The notes: generated from the sequence alone by a model not told the origin. A stretch of DNA of 64,000 nucleotides from Bin87 sp026710825 (GCA_965232815.1 OZ247427.1:2356001-2420000); one strand, 5' to 3'. Positions 18,496-27,821 are shown, numbered from the stretch's first letter. Translations and numbers: made by a program.

Positions 18496-19422
18496 CTACT
18501 GCCCGGACCAAAGATGAGAAAACTGGGTGGCCACGACCTGTTCGTAGGATGCGTCGCCGTTGAGCAGGCCAATGTTCCGGCAAAAGTCGTTGAGGCTGGC
18601 TACGGAATCCGGGGATATTGCCGCCGAGTAGTATGGAGCATCCCGCCGCACCAGGGACTCTATCAACGCGGCTTCTCCGTCAGGGAACAGCCGCTGACCG
18701 ATGCCTACAGCCCGAGACGGATCGGCTCGCAACGCCTGTTGTGCCTCCACAATGGCACGCACCGCACCTTCCGCCTTGTCCGGGGAGTCCTCGATGAGTC
18801 GATCCGTGGTGACCAACGCGGCAAACGTATAGTCCCTGGCCGCGGGTGGGCCGACGCCTCGGCGCGGGTCGAGCACCACTTTGCCCACACCGGACTGCAC
18901 GGCCACCTCAGCTCCCATCGCGTTGGCCCAAAACCCGTCGATTACGCCGTCTTCCAGGGCTCGTGCAGCGTGGACTCCGAAGGATACGCCGGCCTCGCCG
19001 CTGCCCGGTACCGGCCCCAACTCCACTCCGTCTCGCGCCGGGTCGATGCCCGCTTCGGCCAACAACCGGCGCAAAGCCGCATCAGGTCCAGGCGCGGCTC
19101 CGATACGCAGGCCTTTCAACGCTGAAACATCACCGGGCGGAACTGGCAGGCTTGAGCGCAACACTAGGAGCCAGAAGGTGTGCTGGGCCAGGGCGGCCAG
19201 TAACGTAGCACCCTGCCATCCGGGGAATGCGGACAGAGTGGCGTGGGCGGGACCGGCCACAAAGTCGATGCGGCCATCACGTAACGCTTCCATCGCTCTG
19301 CCCACCGGGAAAACCATGTCCAGCTCCACATCCATGCCTTGCTTTTGGAAGAACCCAAGCTCAATGGCGGCAACGGATAGGAAGTAGGAATTGGATACCA
19401 GGTCGGGTACCGCAATGCGCAT
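18496..19422 (-). CDS. NMT1/SsuA-like substrate-binding domain protein, no signal peptide
   Basis: 308 residues matching periplasmic binding proteins of the NMT1/THI5/SsuA type: start MRIAVPDLVSNSYFLSVAAI, ELGFFQKQGMDVELDMV, the GRIDFVAGPAHA segment, LKGLRIGAAPGPDA and the DAPYYSAAISPDS C-terminal helix. Unlike transporter subunits it begins directly at the first strand with no signal peptide or lipobox, and no permease or ATPase gene is next to it. Inference: a cytosolic binding protein or enzyme on this fold, possibly acting with the downstream LLM oxidoreductase. A GAGGAG ribosome site lies upstream of the ATG. Confidence 0.8.
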   Translation of the reverse strand: MRIAVPDLVSNSYFLSVAAIELGFFQKQGMDVELDMVFPVGRAMEALRDGRIDFVAGPAHATLSAFPGWQGATLLAALAQHTFWLLVLRSSLPVPPGDVSALKGLRIGAAPGPDAALRRLLAEAGIDPARDGVELGPVPGSGEAGVSFGVHAARALEDGVIDGFWANAMGAEVAVQSGVGKVVLDPRRGVGPPAARDYTFAALVTTDRLIEDSPDKAEGAVRAIVEAQQALRADPSRAVGIGQRLFPDGEAALIESLVRRDAPYYSAAISPDSVASLNDFCRNIGLLNGDASYEQVVATQFSHLWSGQ

Positions 19423-19654
19423 GCGAGTCGTCTCCTCGCCCTCGGTTTGGCATCAGGGGTGAGGGCTGGGCGCCAAGTTTACCACCGGCTACGTGTGCGC
19501 CCGCCTCCCTCACCGGGTGTATGGATTCAATTGAAAATATGATGCAGAGAGCGTGTTCCCTGAACTGTGGATGAACACGCGTCGGCCCGCCACGATTGCG
19601 CGACTCAGCAGACGCCGGTGGTTATCTATCGGCCCACGTCGGTCGGCTTTCGGA

Positions 19655-20800
19655 TTAATCGGGTATCAGGCCCACGGAGCCGAGGTCCGATATGGCTGCA
19701 TCAAACCGCGCCAGGCTGTTATGCAGGTATGTGGTGGACCGCACCCCGTCATAATCACAGTAGCCACCGGTGACGATCCAGAATATAAAGATTTCAAGCA
19801 TCGCCAGCCGATAATCGCGCCAGCATTCCTGGAAAGAGTAGCCGTTCACTCCGTTTTCCACCAGGGCGGCGTGATACGTGGCGACCAGATCCCGCTCAAC
19901 CGCTCTGCGCTGTTGAGCAGGAAAGGCCTCGCTGATGAAAGTGGCGACGTCGCAGACGCCCCTGCCTCGCACGCAGAATTCCCAGTCGACCGCGACCGGT
20001 GGTTTCGATTCGGCAGCGTCATCGAAGAAACAGTTGTCCAGGCGGTAATCGCCGTGCACAATGGTCATGGGACGTCTGGTCAACTGGGCTTTGATATTGG
20101 CGAGTTGCGGTCGCAGAGTGTCGCCAAGTTCACGGAGATTCTGCGGCATTCCGTCGCCCGCCTGCCGTCTCAACGACTCCCACGCGCCCGGATAGATGTC
20201 CAGATACGCGTTGGATTCGGCGCACTTTATCGGCATCCAGCCCAGTTCGTCCAACCGGGGACTGTCCCACCATGCCGCCTGGAATCTGGCTAGTTGGACA
20301 ATGGCCTGGCGAGCATCTGCCATGGAACATCCGGCGACGCTGTCACCCTGGCGCCAATGGCTCAGCTCCTCCAACAGTAGGACCGTATTCTCCGTGTCCG
20401 GATCAACGCTGCAGTAGTAGCAGGCAGGCGCCGACAGGTTTTCGCCAGTCGCCAATTCCCGGTAGAAACTGACCTCCCTGTGGTTCTGGCCAAACCGGTC
20501 AAAAATCGTTCTCAACGTCGGGTCAGCCGATGGGAGTTTGGCGATGAGGGTGCGTGGCGGAACCGCGGAGTTGGACTCAAAGTCGAGTGTCAGCCGGAAC
20601 ACCTGGTTCATGAATCCCTTGCCCTCGACGATTGCGTCGGCCGAGAGTCGCGAGACAGGAATCTCACCAAACGCACCGCCACGTTCGAGGGCTTTGGTGA
20701 GCCAAACCGGCGTGATGTCCCTGAGGTTGCGGGGAACGGGGAGGTTCTCGGTGTCAGCCGGAGGATCCTCGCTCAAATCTGTGTGATCCAGGCGGCCCAT
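19655..20800 (-). CDS. Aminoglycoside phosphotransferase/ecdysteroid kinase-like protein
   Basis: 381 residues with the protein-kinase-like APH fold. Visible motifs: GKGFMNQVFRLTL and the ATP-binding Lys in LIAKLPS, the HREVSFYRELA helix with its Glu, LLLEEL hinge, catalytic loop VHGDYRLDN, and metal-binding DWE (AVDWEFCVRG) in place of the usual DFQ/DWE. The GxGF(M/A)xx(V/I)xR start and the FDRFGQNHREV helix resemble ecdysteroid-kinase-like and CHK-type families. Likely phosphorylates a small alcohol; substrate unknown. It follows the methyltransferase by 3 bases and is the last gene of an SDR-methyltransferase-kinase operon. Confidence 0.87.
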   Translation of the reverse strand: MGRLDHTDLSEDPPADTENLPVPRNLRDITPVWLTKALERGGAFGEIPVSRLSADAIVEGKGFMNQVFRLTLDFESNSAVPPRTLIAKLPSADPTLRTIFDRFGQNHREVSFYRELATGENLSAPACYYCSVDPDTENTVLLLEELSHWRQGDSVAGCSMADARQAIVQLARFQAAWWDSPRLDELGWMPIKCAESNAYLDIYPGAWESLRRQAGDGMPQNLRELGDTLRPQLANIKAQLTRRPMTIVHGDYRLDNCFFDDAAESKPPVAVDWEFCVRGRGVCDVATFISEAFPAQQRRAVERDLVATYHAALVENGVNGYSFQECWRDYRLAMLEIFIFWIVTGGYCDYDGVRSTTYLHNSLARFDAAISDLGSVGLIPD

Positions 20801-20803
20801 ACC

Positions 20804-21496
20804 TCATTCTTCTTTACGGGCGAAAAAGACGCAGTGGTCCATCGGCTTGGGATCGGTGAAGTACATGACGCCTCCCAGCTTGTCGCCCTCGGCGGGAATT
20901 ACACTCAATCCACGCTCCGCCAAGAGGCCGATCACCTCGTCCGCATCGTACAGCTGGAAGGTGCGGTCTGTTCCGTAATCGCGGTCGTAGACCGTGGCCG
21001 TGCCGTCGCCGTTCTTGAACATCAACTGGAGGACGCCGCCGGATTTCAGGAGCCGGGCAAATTCCGGGATCGTTACCGACAGCGCGATGTCCGGAGCGAT
21101 GTGCTGGATGACCGCGTTGCACATGACGAAGTCGAAGGAGCGGTCCGGATAGTCCAGGGGTTGGCGTAGGTCGGCCACCGCTACCCGGTCCGCGATCTCC
21201 GGATGGAGACGGCGCGCTTCGGCGATGTTTTCTTCCACGGCATCCACGCCGAGGATGTCGTATCCGTTTTGCCAATAGTAGAAAACGTCGCGCGCTCCGG
21301 CGCCGCAGCCTGCATCCAGACCGCGAGATCCGTCGGGTACTATCTCCTGGAGCCTGTCCAGTAGGTCTGTGTCGCCCTTAAGGGCTGGATGGGAGGAACG
21401 GATATAGACGGACTGGATGAAGTTGTGGCTTACCTCGGCGTAACGCTGGGCATATTGCCGGTAGAACGCCTCGGAATAATTCGCGCTTTGACTCAT
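20804..21496 (-). CDS. Class I SAM-dependent methyltransferase
   Basis: About 230 residues. SAM-binding motif I is GLDAGCGAGARDVF, followed by the acidic end of strand 2 in ILGVDAVEENI, VADLRQPLDYPDRSFDFVMC for motifs II-III, and NAVIQHIAPD. The substrate-binding C-terminal half holds GGVLQLMFKNGDG. The start at 21496 (MSQSANYSEAF) is preferred over the longer frame because AGGTG precedes it at a fair distance and the longer frame would run into the upstream SDR. Methyl acceptor unknown. Part of the SDR-methyltransferase-kinase operon. Confidence 0.88.
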   Translation of the reverse strand: MSQSANYSEAFYRQYAQRYAEVSHNFIQSVYIRSSHPALKGDTDLLDRLQEIVPDGSRGLDAGCGAGARDVFYYWQNGYDILGVDAVEENIAEARRLHPEIADRVAVADLRQPLDYPDRSFDFVMCNAVIQHIAPDIALSVTIPEFARLLKSGGVLQLMFKNGDGTATVYDRDYGTDRTFQLYDADEVIGLLAERGLSVIPAEGDKLGGVMYFTDPKPMDHCVFFARKEE

Positions 21497-21527
21497 CGCT
21501 AACACACCTGCCAAACGTAACGTGGAT

Positions 21528-22235
21528 TCACACGCCAAAGATATCGATGAATTGTCCCGTCATGGCATTGGGCGCGCGGGTCGCCAGGTATAGGGCCGCC
21601 TGGGCGATCTGTTCGCCGGTGATCCACTCCGGGTTTCCGCCGGGACAATCCTCCCTTGCCATGTCGGTATCCACCCAACCGGGATTAATGCCGTTGACCC
21701 GGATGCCATGGGGATGCACGGAGTGAGCCAGGGAAGCGGTATAGCCCACCACGCCCCACTTTGATGTTGCGTAGGCGCCGTAGTCCGAGTCGGGTTGGCG
21801 TCCGGAGGAAGAACCTACGTTGATGATAACCCCTTCCTGCCTCTGCATCATGTGGGGTATCACCGCCCTGGAGACCAGGAACGTGCCCCGCAGATTGGTG
21901 TTCATCACCTGGTCCCATTGCTCGATGGTGGTGGCCCACACGGGGGTGTTGTAGGTGATGACGCCGGCGTTGTTCACCAGAATGTCGATACGGCCCCAAT
22001 TTGCGGCCACCTGATTCGCAACCCTGACCGCCTCTTCGCTATTAGTTACGTCCAGTTCGAAAGCCGCTGCGGTTCCGCCGCCGGCGCGTATTTCGTCCAC
22101 CGTCTCAGCCAGCCGTTGCATGTTCCGTCCGGTTGCGGCGACCCGGGCGCCTTCACCGGCAAAGGCCAGCGCAATCGCCCGGCCGATGCCGCGACCGGCT
22201 CCGGTGATCAACACCACTTTACCGTTTAGTGACAT
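21528..22235 (-). CDS. SDR-family oxidoreductase
   Basis: 235 residues, classical SDR. Cofactor motif TGAGRGIG, NNAG near residue 89, catalytic Ser in NVGSSSG and YATSK (Tyr-x3-Lys), then NPGWVDTDMA. The Arg-rich RNMQRL segment after strand 2 suggests NADP(H). First gene of a three-gene minus-strand operon with a methyltransferase and a phosphotransferase; 31 bases separate it from the next start. Substrate not predictable. Confidence 0.9.
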   Translation of the reverse strand: MSLNGKVVLITGAGRGIGRAIALAFAGEGARVAATGRNMQRLAETVDEIRAGGGTAAAFELDVTNSEEAVRVANQVAANWGRIDILVNNAGVITYNTPVWATTIEQWDQVMNTNLRGTFLVSRAVIPHMMQRQEGVIINVGSSSGRQPDSDYGAYATSKWGVVGYTASLAHSVHPHGIRVNGINPGWVDTDMAREDCPGGNPEWITGEQIAQAALYLATRAPNAMTGQFIDIFGV

Positions 22236-22430
22236 CCTGCAGTTCTCCGTTCAACCCACGAAGTTCGATGCGGCGTTCGCAGCAGCGTGATTGTCTGCTC
22301 GGGAAAAGTATTTGGTCAACCGACCAAGGACCATGCGGGTGAAAATCGACAACCGGTATGCGTCGGGTGCTAATACCGGCGACGAACCGCGTGGCCACTC
22401 AGTTAACTCAATCTCAATAAACTGTGACTA

Positions 22431-22439
22431 TGCTATAAT
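22431..22439 (+). promoter_or_regulatory. Candidate extended -10 promoter for proV operon
   Basis: TGC followed by TATAAT (22434-22439), an extended -10 element. No good -35 hexamer 17 bases upstream, as is usual for extended -10 promoters. Confidence 0.45.
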
Positions 22440-22574
22440 CCGCGAAATTCTACATGAATGCGCAGTTTTTCCGGAATGATTGCTGGTAGTTGGGATTACG
22501 CAGATGACAAGTTCAAAACCCGTAATCTCCGACGAAAATATAGTCGTCGGTAACTGAACGACAAACACGAGCAT

Positions 22575-22608
22575 GCAGGGGTAGCGACCGGCCGGTCGCT
22601 ACCCCTGC
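22575..22608. repeat. 34-bp perfect palindrome, GGGG/CCCC family
   Basis: Arms 22575-22591 and 22592-22608 are exact reverse complements with no loop; outer bases GCAGGGG/CCCCTGC and inner ACCGG/CCGGT. It is the largest member of the palindrome family seen in gaps from here rightwards and the only one inside a probable 5' leader rather than at a gene end. Confidence 0.85.
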
Positions 22609-22662
22609 GTCTTCCCCGAACCTGAAAATGCGCCCAAAGTCGGCATCCAGTGTTCATTACGT

Positions 22663-24000
22663 GTGGAGCGCAAGTCACGCTTCCTGTCCACCGATGCTCG
22701 TTATTTGGCGGCCAAGTCCACTGCACCGGTTGGCGGAAACGTCGTGAACACGACCAGGGAGCATAATTCGGGACCGCCCTCCGCAAGCGATGGTGATCGG
22801 GGCATAGATCCGGGAAGCAGGCTCGTATGCCGGAATCTGTTCAAGGTGTTTGGGGACGGGGCCCAGAACCTCGCCAACTCGGTGGATCCCGCGCTGTCCA
22901 GAGAACAGGTGCTGGCCCAGACTGGCTGTGTGCTGGCTGTCAGGGATATCTCCTTCGACGTGCGTGAGGGAGAAACCTTCGTCATCATGGGTTTGTCCGG
23001 CAGTGGGAAATCGACACTCGTCCGCTGCCTTGGCCGCCTCATCGAACCGACGCGTGGGGAAATCCGCATCGACGGCGAGGACATGCTGGCGATGAACAAG
23101 CAGCAGTTGAGGGATATTCGCCGTCACAAGATGGGAATGGTTTTCCAGCATTTCGGCAATTTCCCTCACAAACGGGTCTTTGAGAACGTCGTCTACGGGC
23201 TACAGATCCAGGGAATCGACAAGGCCACGCAGCGGAACCGGGCTTCCGAAGTCATTGATCTGGTGGGACTCTCCGGGTGGGAGGAACGTTATCCCCACGA
23301 ACTGAGTGGCGGAATGCAGCAGCGGGTTGGCCTGGCCCGCGCCCTTGCCGTCGACCCTGAGATCCTGTTGTTCGACGAACCGTTCAGTGCCCTGGACCCT
23401 CTGATCCGGAGGGAGATGCAGGATCAGTTGATCGCCCTCCAGCAGATGGTCCAGAAAACGATGGTTTTCATAACCCACGATTTCCTCGAAGCCCTCAAGG
23501 TCGGGGACCGCGTGGCCATCATGAAAGACGGGGAGTTTGTCCAGATGGGCACCCCGGAGGAGTTGGTCTCCAACCCGATTGACGACTATGTGCGGGACTT
23601 CACGCGCGACGTGCCACGATCCAAGGTGCTCACCGCCCGCTCGGTGATGACACCGGCACGAGTCTCGGTGTGCGCGGACGAATCACTGGCCGAACTGAGG
23701 GAAAGGTTGGCGGCGCAATCATGCGAAACCGCGGCGGTGGTGGACGAACAGGATCGCTTCATTGGCGTCGTCCGCATGGCCGATATCGATGGTGATGGAT
23801 CGATGCACTCCAGCGTGGCGTCCGTTCTGCGGGACTCTTGCCCGACCGCGGAGGTGGGCGCCCGCCTCGAAAGCCTCATTCCACTGGTCATCGGTCGCGG
23901 GGGCCCAATCGCCATCCTGGACAATGGACGATGCGTTGGCACCATTAGTACCCAAGCAGCCATGGCCGCCCTGGTGGGCGACGACGGTGTGGCCACGTGA
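22663..24000 (+). CDS. proV: Glycine betaine/proline-type ABC transporter ATPase
   Basis: Up to 445 residues. Walker A GLSGSGKST (110-118), Q-loop MVFQHFGNFPH, signature LSGGMQQRVGLARALA, Walker B ILLFDEPFSALDP and the H-loop FITHDF identify an ABC ATPase; the length and a C-terminal pair of CBS-like segments (VMTPARVSVCADESL, then IAILDNGRCVGTI) are those of ProV/OpuAA, which sense ionic strength. The start is unsure: a GTG at 22663 opens the frame, and a later GTG near 22744 would remove 27 poorly conserved residues. The stop overlaps the permease start by four bases. It powers betaine or similar compatible-solute uptake with the next two genes. Confidence 0.92.
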   Translation: MERKSRFLSTDARYLAAKSTAPVGGNVVNTTREHNSGPPSASDGDRGIDPGSRLVCRNLFKVFGDGAQNLANSVDPALSREQVLAQTGCVLAVRDISFDVREGETFVIMGLSGSGKSTLVRCLGRLIEPTRGEIRIDGEDMLAMNKQQLRDIRRHKMGMVFQHFGNFPHKRVFENVVYGLQIQGIDKATQRNRASEVIDLVGLSGWEERYPHELSGGMQQRVGLARALAVDPEILLFDEPFSALDPLIRREMQDQLIALQQMVQKTMVFITHDFLEALKVGDRVAIMKDGEFVQMGTPEELVSNPIDDYVRDFTRDVPRSKVLTARSVMTPARVSVCADESLAELRERLAAQSCETAAVVDEQDRFIGVVRMADIDGDGSMHSSVASVLRDSCPTAEVGARLESLIPLVIGRGGPIAILDNGRCVGTISTQAAMAALVGDDGVAT

Positions 24001-25985
24001 TTCGGGCGGAGAATCTCCGGGTACCGACGCTGCCAGAACGCCTGCACCGAGGCATTCTGTGGGTGGCTGTCGCGGCCGCCGCCTACATCCTGGCTTTTTC
24101 GCTGGCCACCGCCAACGTGGGCACCGAGATCGGAAACTGGCCAAGTACTTGGGAGCTTGCGATCCATCAGCCCATCGACGTGGCCTTCGAATGGATAGCG
24201 GACACCTTCGCGTGGTTCTTCAATCCGATTTCCAGGATTCTGGATGCCGGCCTCGCGGGCATCGATGCGTTCCTGCTCTGGTTGCCATGGCCCTGTGCGG
24301 TGTTGGGAACCGCGTTATTGGGCTTCCGGCTTGGCGGCAGGTGGCTGGGACTGTTCTGCGGAGTTGCCACCCTGTTCCTGGGAATGATCGGTTTCTGGGA
24401 CTCCGCCATGCGAACGCTGAGCGTGGTGGGGGTGTCAGTGGTCATCGCCGTCGGGCTTGGCGTGCCGGTCGGGATTTGCGCCGCCTTCAGTGATCGTTTC
24501 GAGCGGATCGTCCGCCCAGTCCTCGACACCATGCAGGTCCTGCCCGCCTTTGTGTACCTCATTCCCGCGCTGGTGCTGTTCGGAGTGAGCGGAACCCAGG
24601 GGATCTTCCTCACCGTGGTGTACAGCATCCCCCCCGTCATTCGGCTCACCAACCTGGGCATCAGGCAGGTCCCCCAGGCGGTTATCGAGACGGCTCACTC
24701 GCACGGGTCGACCACGATCCAGACCCTGATGCAGGTGCAACTGCCGTTGGCGAAAAGTTCAATCATGATGGGGGTCAATCAGACCATCATGATGGCGGTG
24801 TCCATGATAATAATCACCGCCTTGGTGGGTGTGCAGGGACTCGGCACGGACGTCTGGCTCTCGCTGAGGGAGGTGGACGCCGGCGAGGGCCTGGAAAGCG
24901 GCATCGCCATCGTCATCCTGGCCATCATTCTGGACCGGTTCAGCTACGCCATGGCGACCTCCGGTCCCAACTCCGTCGCACTGATGCCCGTCGCCGCGGC
25001 AAGCGACCCACGCGCGTCCGGACAAGGTCTGCCGAACTATACCAAGCGATACGCGCTCTACATCGCGGGCGCAGGGTTGATTGCCGCGCTGTTGATCGTT
25101 GGCGTTTTTGTCCAGCCTCTCCGGGACTTTCCGGACGCGCTGACTTTCACGATGGCCGGGCCGGTCAACGCCATGTTCGACTGGATGGCCGTGAACCTCC
25201 ATTTCATCACCAGTTGGATACGGGATATCCTTTTCCGGCAATTGGGCTACTCGCCCATTCACACGCTGCTTTTGTGGCTCCCCTGGCCGGCGTTCATGGT
25301 GATCGCGGCCGTGTTGGCCTATCTCACGGCCGGATGGCGCGTGGCCCTTCTCGCCGTGGTTGGGCTGGCTTTCGCCGGAATTGGCGGGCTTTGGGATGTG
25401 ACAATGGACACCCTGAGCCAGGTACTGACTGCCGGTGTGTTCACGGTGGTAGTGGGCATAGCCATCGGCGTCCTCGCTTCCCAGAGCAGAGCTTTCGAAT
25501 TGGCGCTGCGGCCGATCCTGGACACCATGCAGACTATGCCGATCTTCGTGTACCTGATCCCGGTCATCATGCTTTGGGGCATCGGCCCGCTGGTGGGGAT
25601 CATAGCTACCTCGGTGTATGCCCTGCCACCGGTGATCCGCATGACCACACTGGGAATCAAGGAAGTGCCGTCGCAGGTGATCGAAACGGCGCAGTCCCAC
25701 GGTTCGACAGGTCTCCAGACCATGCTCCAGGTAAAGATACCGCTGGCGTTTCCCACGATCATGATGGGTGTCAACCAGACCATTATCATGGTGCTGGCCA
25801 TGGTGATCATCGCCGGCCTGGTGGGTGGCGGCGGCCTGGGTCAGGAAGTGTTCATTAACTCCATCTGGCTGCGGATGGGCCACGGCCTCGTTGCAGGAAT
25901 GACCATCGTGTTCATGGCGATGGCGCTCGATCGCATGACCCAGGGAAAGCGGAAATCGTCCATCCCGCTGAGTGCGGTGAGGTGA
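23997..25985 (+). CDS. proW: Fused tandem-duplicate ProW-type permease
   Basis: 662 residues, about twice a normal ProW permease core. It consists of two homologous halves. Each has a leading transmembrane segment, a LLWLPWP motif, a segment starting DTM(Q)xxPxFVYLIP, a P-(P)-V-I-R-(L/M)-T-x-LGI segment and an EAA-type loop ETA(H/Q)SHGST, near residues 230 and 561 (spacing about 330). Each half therefore supplies a full BPD_transp_1 domain and a coupling loop for ProV. The start GTG lies in a GTGA overlap with proV. Inference: one polypeptide forms the pseudo-dimeric channel instead of a homodimer. proX follows after about 110 bases. Confidence 0.9.
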   Translation: MIRAENLRVPTLPERLHRGILWVAVAAAAYILAFSLATANVGTEIGNWPSTWELAIHQPIDVAFEWIADTFAWFFNPISRILDAGLAGIDAFLLWLPWPCAVLGTALLGFRLGGRWLGLFCGVATLFLGMIGFWDSAMRTLSVVGVSVVIAVGLGVPVGICAAFSDRFERIVRPVLDTMQVLPAFVYLIPALVLFGVSGTQGIFLTVVYSIPPVIRLTNLGIRQVPQAVIETAHSHGSTTIQTLMQVQLPLAKSSIMMGVNQTIMMAVSMIIITALVGVQGLGTDVWLSLREVDAGEGLESGIAIVILAIILDRFSYAMATSGPNSVALMPVAAASDPRASGQGLPNYTKRYALYIAGAGLIAALLIVGVFVQPLRDFPDALTFTMAGPVNAMFDWMAVNLHFITSWIRDILFRQLGYSPIHTLLLWLPWPAFMVIAAVLAYLTAGWRVALLAVVGLAFAGIGGLWDVTMDTLSQVLTAGVFTVVVGIAIGVLASQSRAFELALRPILDTMQTMPIFVYLIPVIMLWGIGPLVGIIATSVYALPPVIRMTTLGIKEVPSQVIETAQSHGSTGLQTMLQVKIPLAFPTIMMGVNQTIIMVLAMVIIAGLVGGGGLGQEVFINSIWLRMGHGLVAGMTIVFMAMALDRMTQGKRKSSIPLSAVR

Positions 25986-26098
25986 TGAGTATCCGCTCCA
26001 AATTTGACACGTCCACAGGGGGATGCCAATGAGACGATAGAGCATCCAGCAACCCGTCACATTCGCTGAAAAACTCCAGTACCAGGAAGGGAAGAGAA

Positions 26099-27100
26099 AT
26101 GAAATCAGGGAAAAACAGGTCGATCGTACTGTCGTTGACCGTTGCGTTGATAGTGGTCCTTGCATTAGGGGTAGCCTGTACCCAAGCGGCAGAAGAGTCC
26201 GCAGATTCGGATGCCAGGGGCACGCTGTATCTCGTCGACCAGGACTGGAACGGCCAGCTTGTAACCACGGCGGTGGCGCAGATCCTGCTGGAGCAGGAGA
26301 TGGATCATACCGTGGCAACCAAATTCGCCCCCGCCGACTCTGCGCCGCTGTTCATCGGGCTCGAAACGGGCGATTTCCACTGGGTGTGCTGCAACTGGCC
26401 TTCCTACAGCGCCGCTCTCCTGGAAGAGTACGTGGACGCCTCCGACGCTGAGGTGGAGCGCATGGGCTCGGTGGGCATCAAGGGTGAAACGGGTTGGTAC
26501 GTTCCCTCGTACGTCATTGATGGCGACGCGGAGCGCGGGATTGAGCCCGCGGCGCCTGACCTGAAAACGGTTGGTGATCTCAACAATTACACTTCCGTGT
26601 TCGCCACCAGCGATACCGGGGACAAGGGCAGGCTCCTCGAATTCACGGCGGCGTGGGACACCCGACCTGAGGAACGCCTGGATGCTTTCGGGGTTGACTT
26701 CCAGGCGGTATTCGCTGGATCCGAAGGGGCGGCCCTGGCTCAGGTCGATGCCGCTTTCCAAAGAGGAGAACCAGTCCTCACCTACCTATGGGAACCCCAC
26801 TGGGCCCACGCCAAATACAACCTGGTGCAACTCGAGATGCCCGAGTGGAGCTCAGATTGCTATCCCGACGGCAGCAGTTACAACTGCGGCTTCCCAACGG
26901 ACGACGTGGCGAAACTGGCCTGGCCGGGCCTGAAGGACGAATTTCCTGAGGCTTACGAGTTCCTGTCCAGGTTCCAGATGACCAACGAGCAGCAGAACGA
27001 GATCGTGCTCAACCTAACCGAGAACGACCTGACCGTACGGCAGGCCGCGCAAGAGTGGGTTGATGCCAACGAGGCGATCTGGAGGCCCTGGATCCCGTAG
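26099..27100 (+). CDS. proX: Glycine betaine-type ABC transporter substrate-binding lipoprotein
   Basis: 333 residues. The N-terminus has a basic start, a hydrophobic run and a lipobox LGVAC, so the mature protein is a lipoprotein starting at Cys27. The body is an OpuAC/ProX-type binding fold: DQDWNGQLVTTAVAQILLEQ, WVCCNWPSYSAALLEE, TYLWEPHW and the C-terminal helix NEIVLNLTENDLTVRQA. Several Trp residues (for example in DWNG, NWPS, WEPHW) could form the aromatic cage for a quaternary ammonium ligand. A GGAAGGGAAGAG ribosome-binding stretch precedes the ATG. It delivers ligand to the ProV-ProW complex. Confidence 0.92.
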   Translation: MKSGKNRSIVLSLTVALIVVLALGVACTQAAEESADSDARGTLYLVDQDWNGQLVTTAVAQILLEQEMDHTVATKFAPADSAPLFIGLETGDFHWVCCNWPSYSAALLEEYVDASDAEVERMGSVGIKGETGWYVPSYVIDGDAERGIEPAAPDLKTVGDLNNYTSVFATSDTGDKGRLLEFTAAWDTRPEERLDAFGVDFQAVFAGSEGAALAQVDAAFQRGEPVLTYLWEPHWAHAKYNLVQLEMPEWSSDCYPDGSSYNCGFPTDDVAKLAWPGLKDEFPEAYEFLSRFQMTNEQQNEIVLNLTENDLTVRQAAQEWVDANEAIWRPWIP

Positions 27101-27441
27101 GGATAAGTCATAGCCTGTGGGTGCGATCCGTATCGAGCTTAGTCTTGGTACGGCAGCGTCAGGAGGGTGTTGCGTCTTTGGCTCCCGGCCGCCGCGTCTG
27201 GTCGGGAGCCATCTGCGTCAATATGCAGGCGCGGAACGTTTGGTGAGTGGATGCCACGGGCTTCGCCGCGAACTCCGAGTAAACAATTTGGCGCTCGGCC
27301 GTTTCCCCGTTTTCTGCACCCATCTCTCTCGCAACATTCTTCCGATGCAATTACAATCAGTTCCGTGAGAGCGTTGTTGGTGTGCTTCATGTACCGTCAG
27401 AAGCAATTGATGGATTGTGTCGCTGATGCGGAGATAACCTG
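27101..27441. other. Gap between proX and STAS gene
   Basis: About 340 bases. It contains a hairpin at 27179-27211 that may end the transporter transcript. No supported gene; a promoter for the STAS gene is expected here but not clear. Confidence 0.4.
27179..27211 (+). terminator. Hairpin after proX, possible terminator without T-run
   Basis: Arms TGGCTCCCG (27179-27187) and CGGGAGCCA (27203-27211) are exact complements with a 15-base GC-rich loop. No T-run follows, so intrinsic termination is doubtful. Confidence 0.4.
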
Positions 27442-27780
27442 ATGCCAGTTAGTTCTGAACGTGACGATGGGATTTTGACAGTGAAGCCGGAAGGGCGAAT
27501 AAACAGCGCGGATGCAGCGATATTTCGCCATGAGTTGGTTTCGGCGACCGAACCCGGGGACCGTGCCGTCATAATGGACATGGAATCGCTCGACTACATC
27601 AGCAGTGGCGGTCTGCGTGTGATGTTGGAGTTTGCCCAGACTTTGAGTGAACAGGACGCCAAGTTCGCTCTTTGCTCTCTCAAAAGCTCTGTGAACGACG
27701 TATTCCGGATCAGCGGATTCGACCGGGTGGTTACCATCTGCACCACTCGCGATGAGGCGGTGGCGGCGGTTAGCCGTTGA
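27442..27780 (+). CDS. STAS-domain anti-sigma factor antagonist-like protein
   Basis: 112 residues, a single STAS domain. The pattern fits SpoIIAA/RsbV-like proteins: DGILTVKPEGRINSADA, the VIMDMESLDYISSGGLRVML segment with the Ser that is phosphorylated in the family, FALCSLKSSVNDVFRISGFD and a final helix. No serine-kinase (anti-sigma) gene lies nearby, so its partner must be elsewhere. Gene stands alone between the betaine transporter and the SRAP gene. Confidence 0.88.
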   Translation: MPVSSERDDGILTVKPEGRINSADAAIFRHELVSATEPGDRAVIMDMESLDYISSGGLRVMLEFAQTLSEQDAKFALCSLKSSVNDVFRISGFDRVVTICTTRDEAVAAVSR

Positions 27781-27821
27781 TGCCCAAGACTCCGCCGGTC
27801 GCCCTTAACGACAAACTCGAG

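Larger units (their letters stand above)
22236..22662. other. Divergent intergenic region upstream of proV
   Basis: About 430 bases between divergent genes. It contains a candidate extended -10 promoter for the transporter operon (22431-22439) and a perfect 34-bp palindrome (22575-22608). The base composition is clearly more AT-rich near 22400-22520 than in the flanking genes. No gene supported. Confidence 0.5.

Noticed and set aside
24759..26318. 519-codon open frame on the minus strand
   Set aside because: Antisense to proW and proX; low-complexity His/Gly/Asp product.
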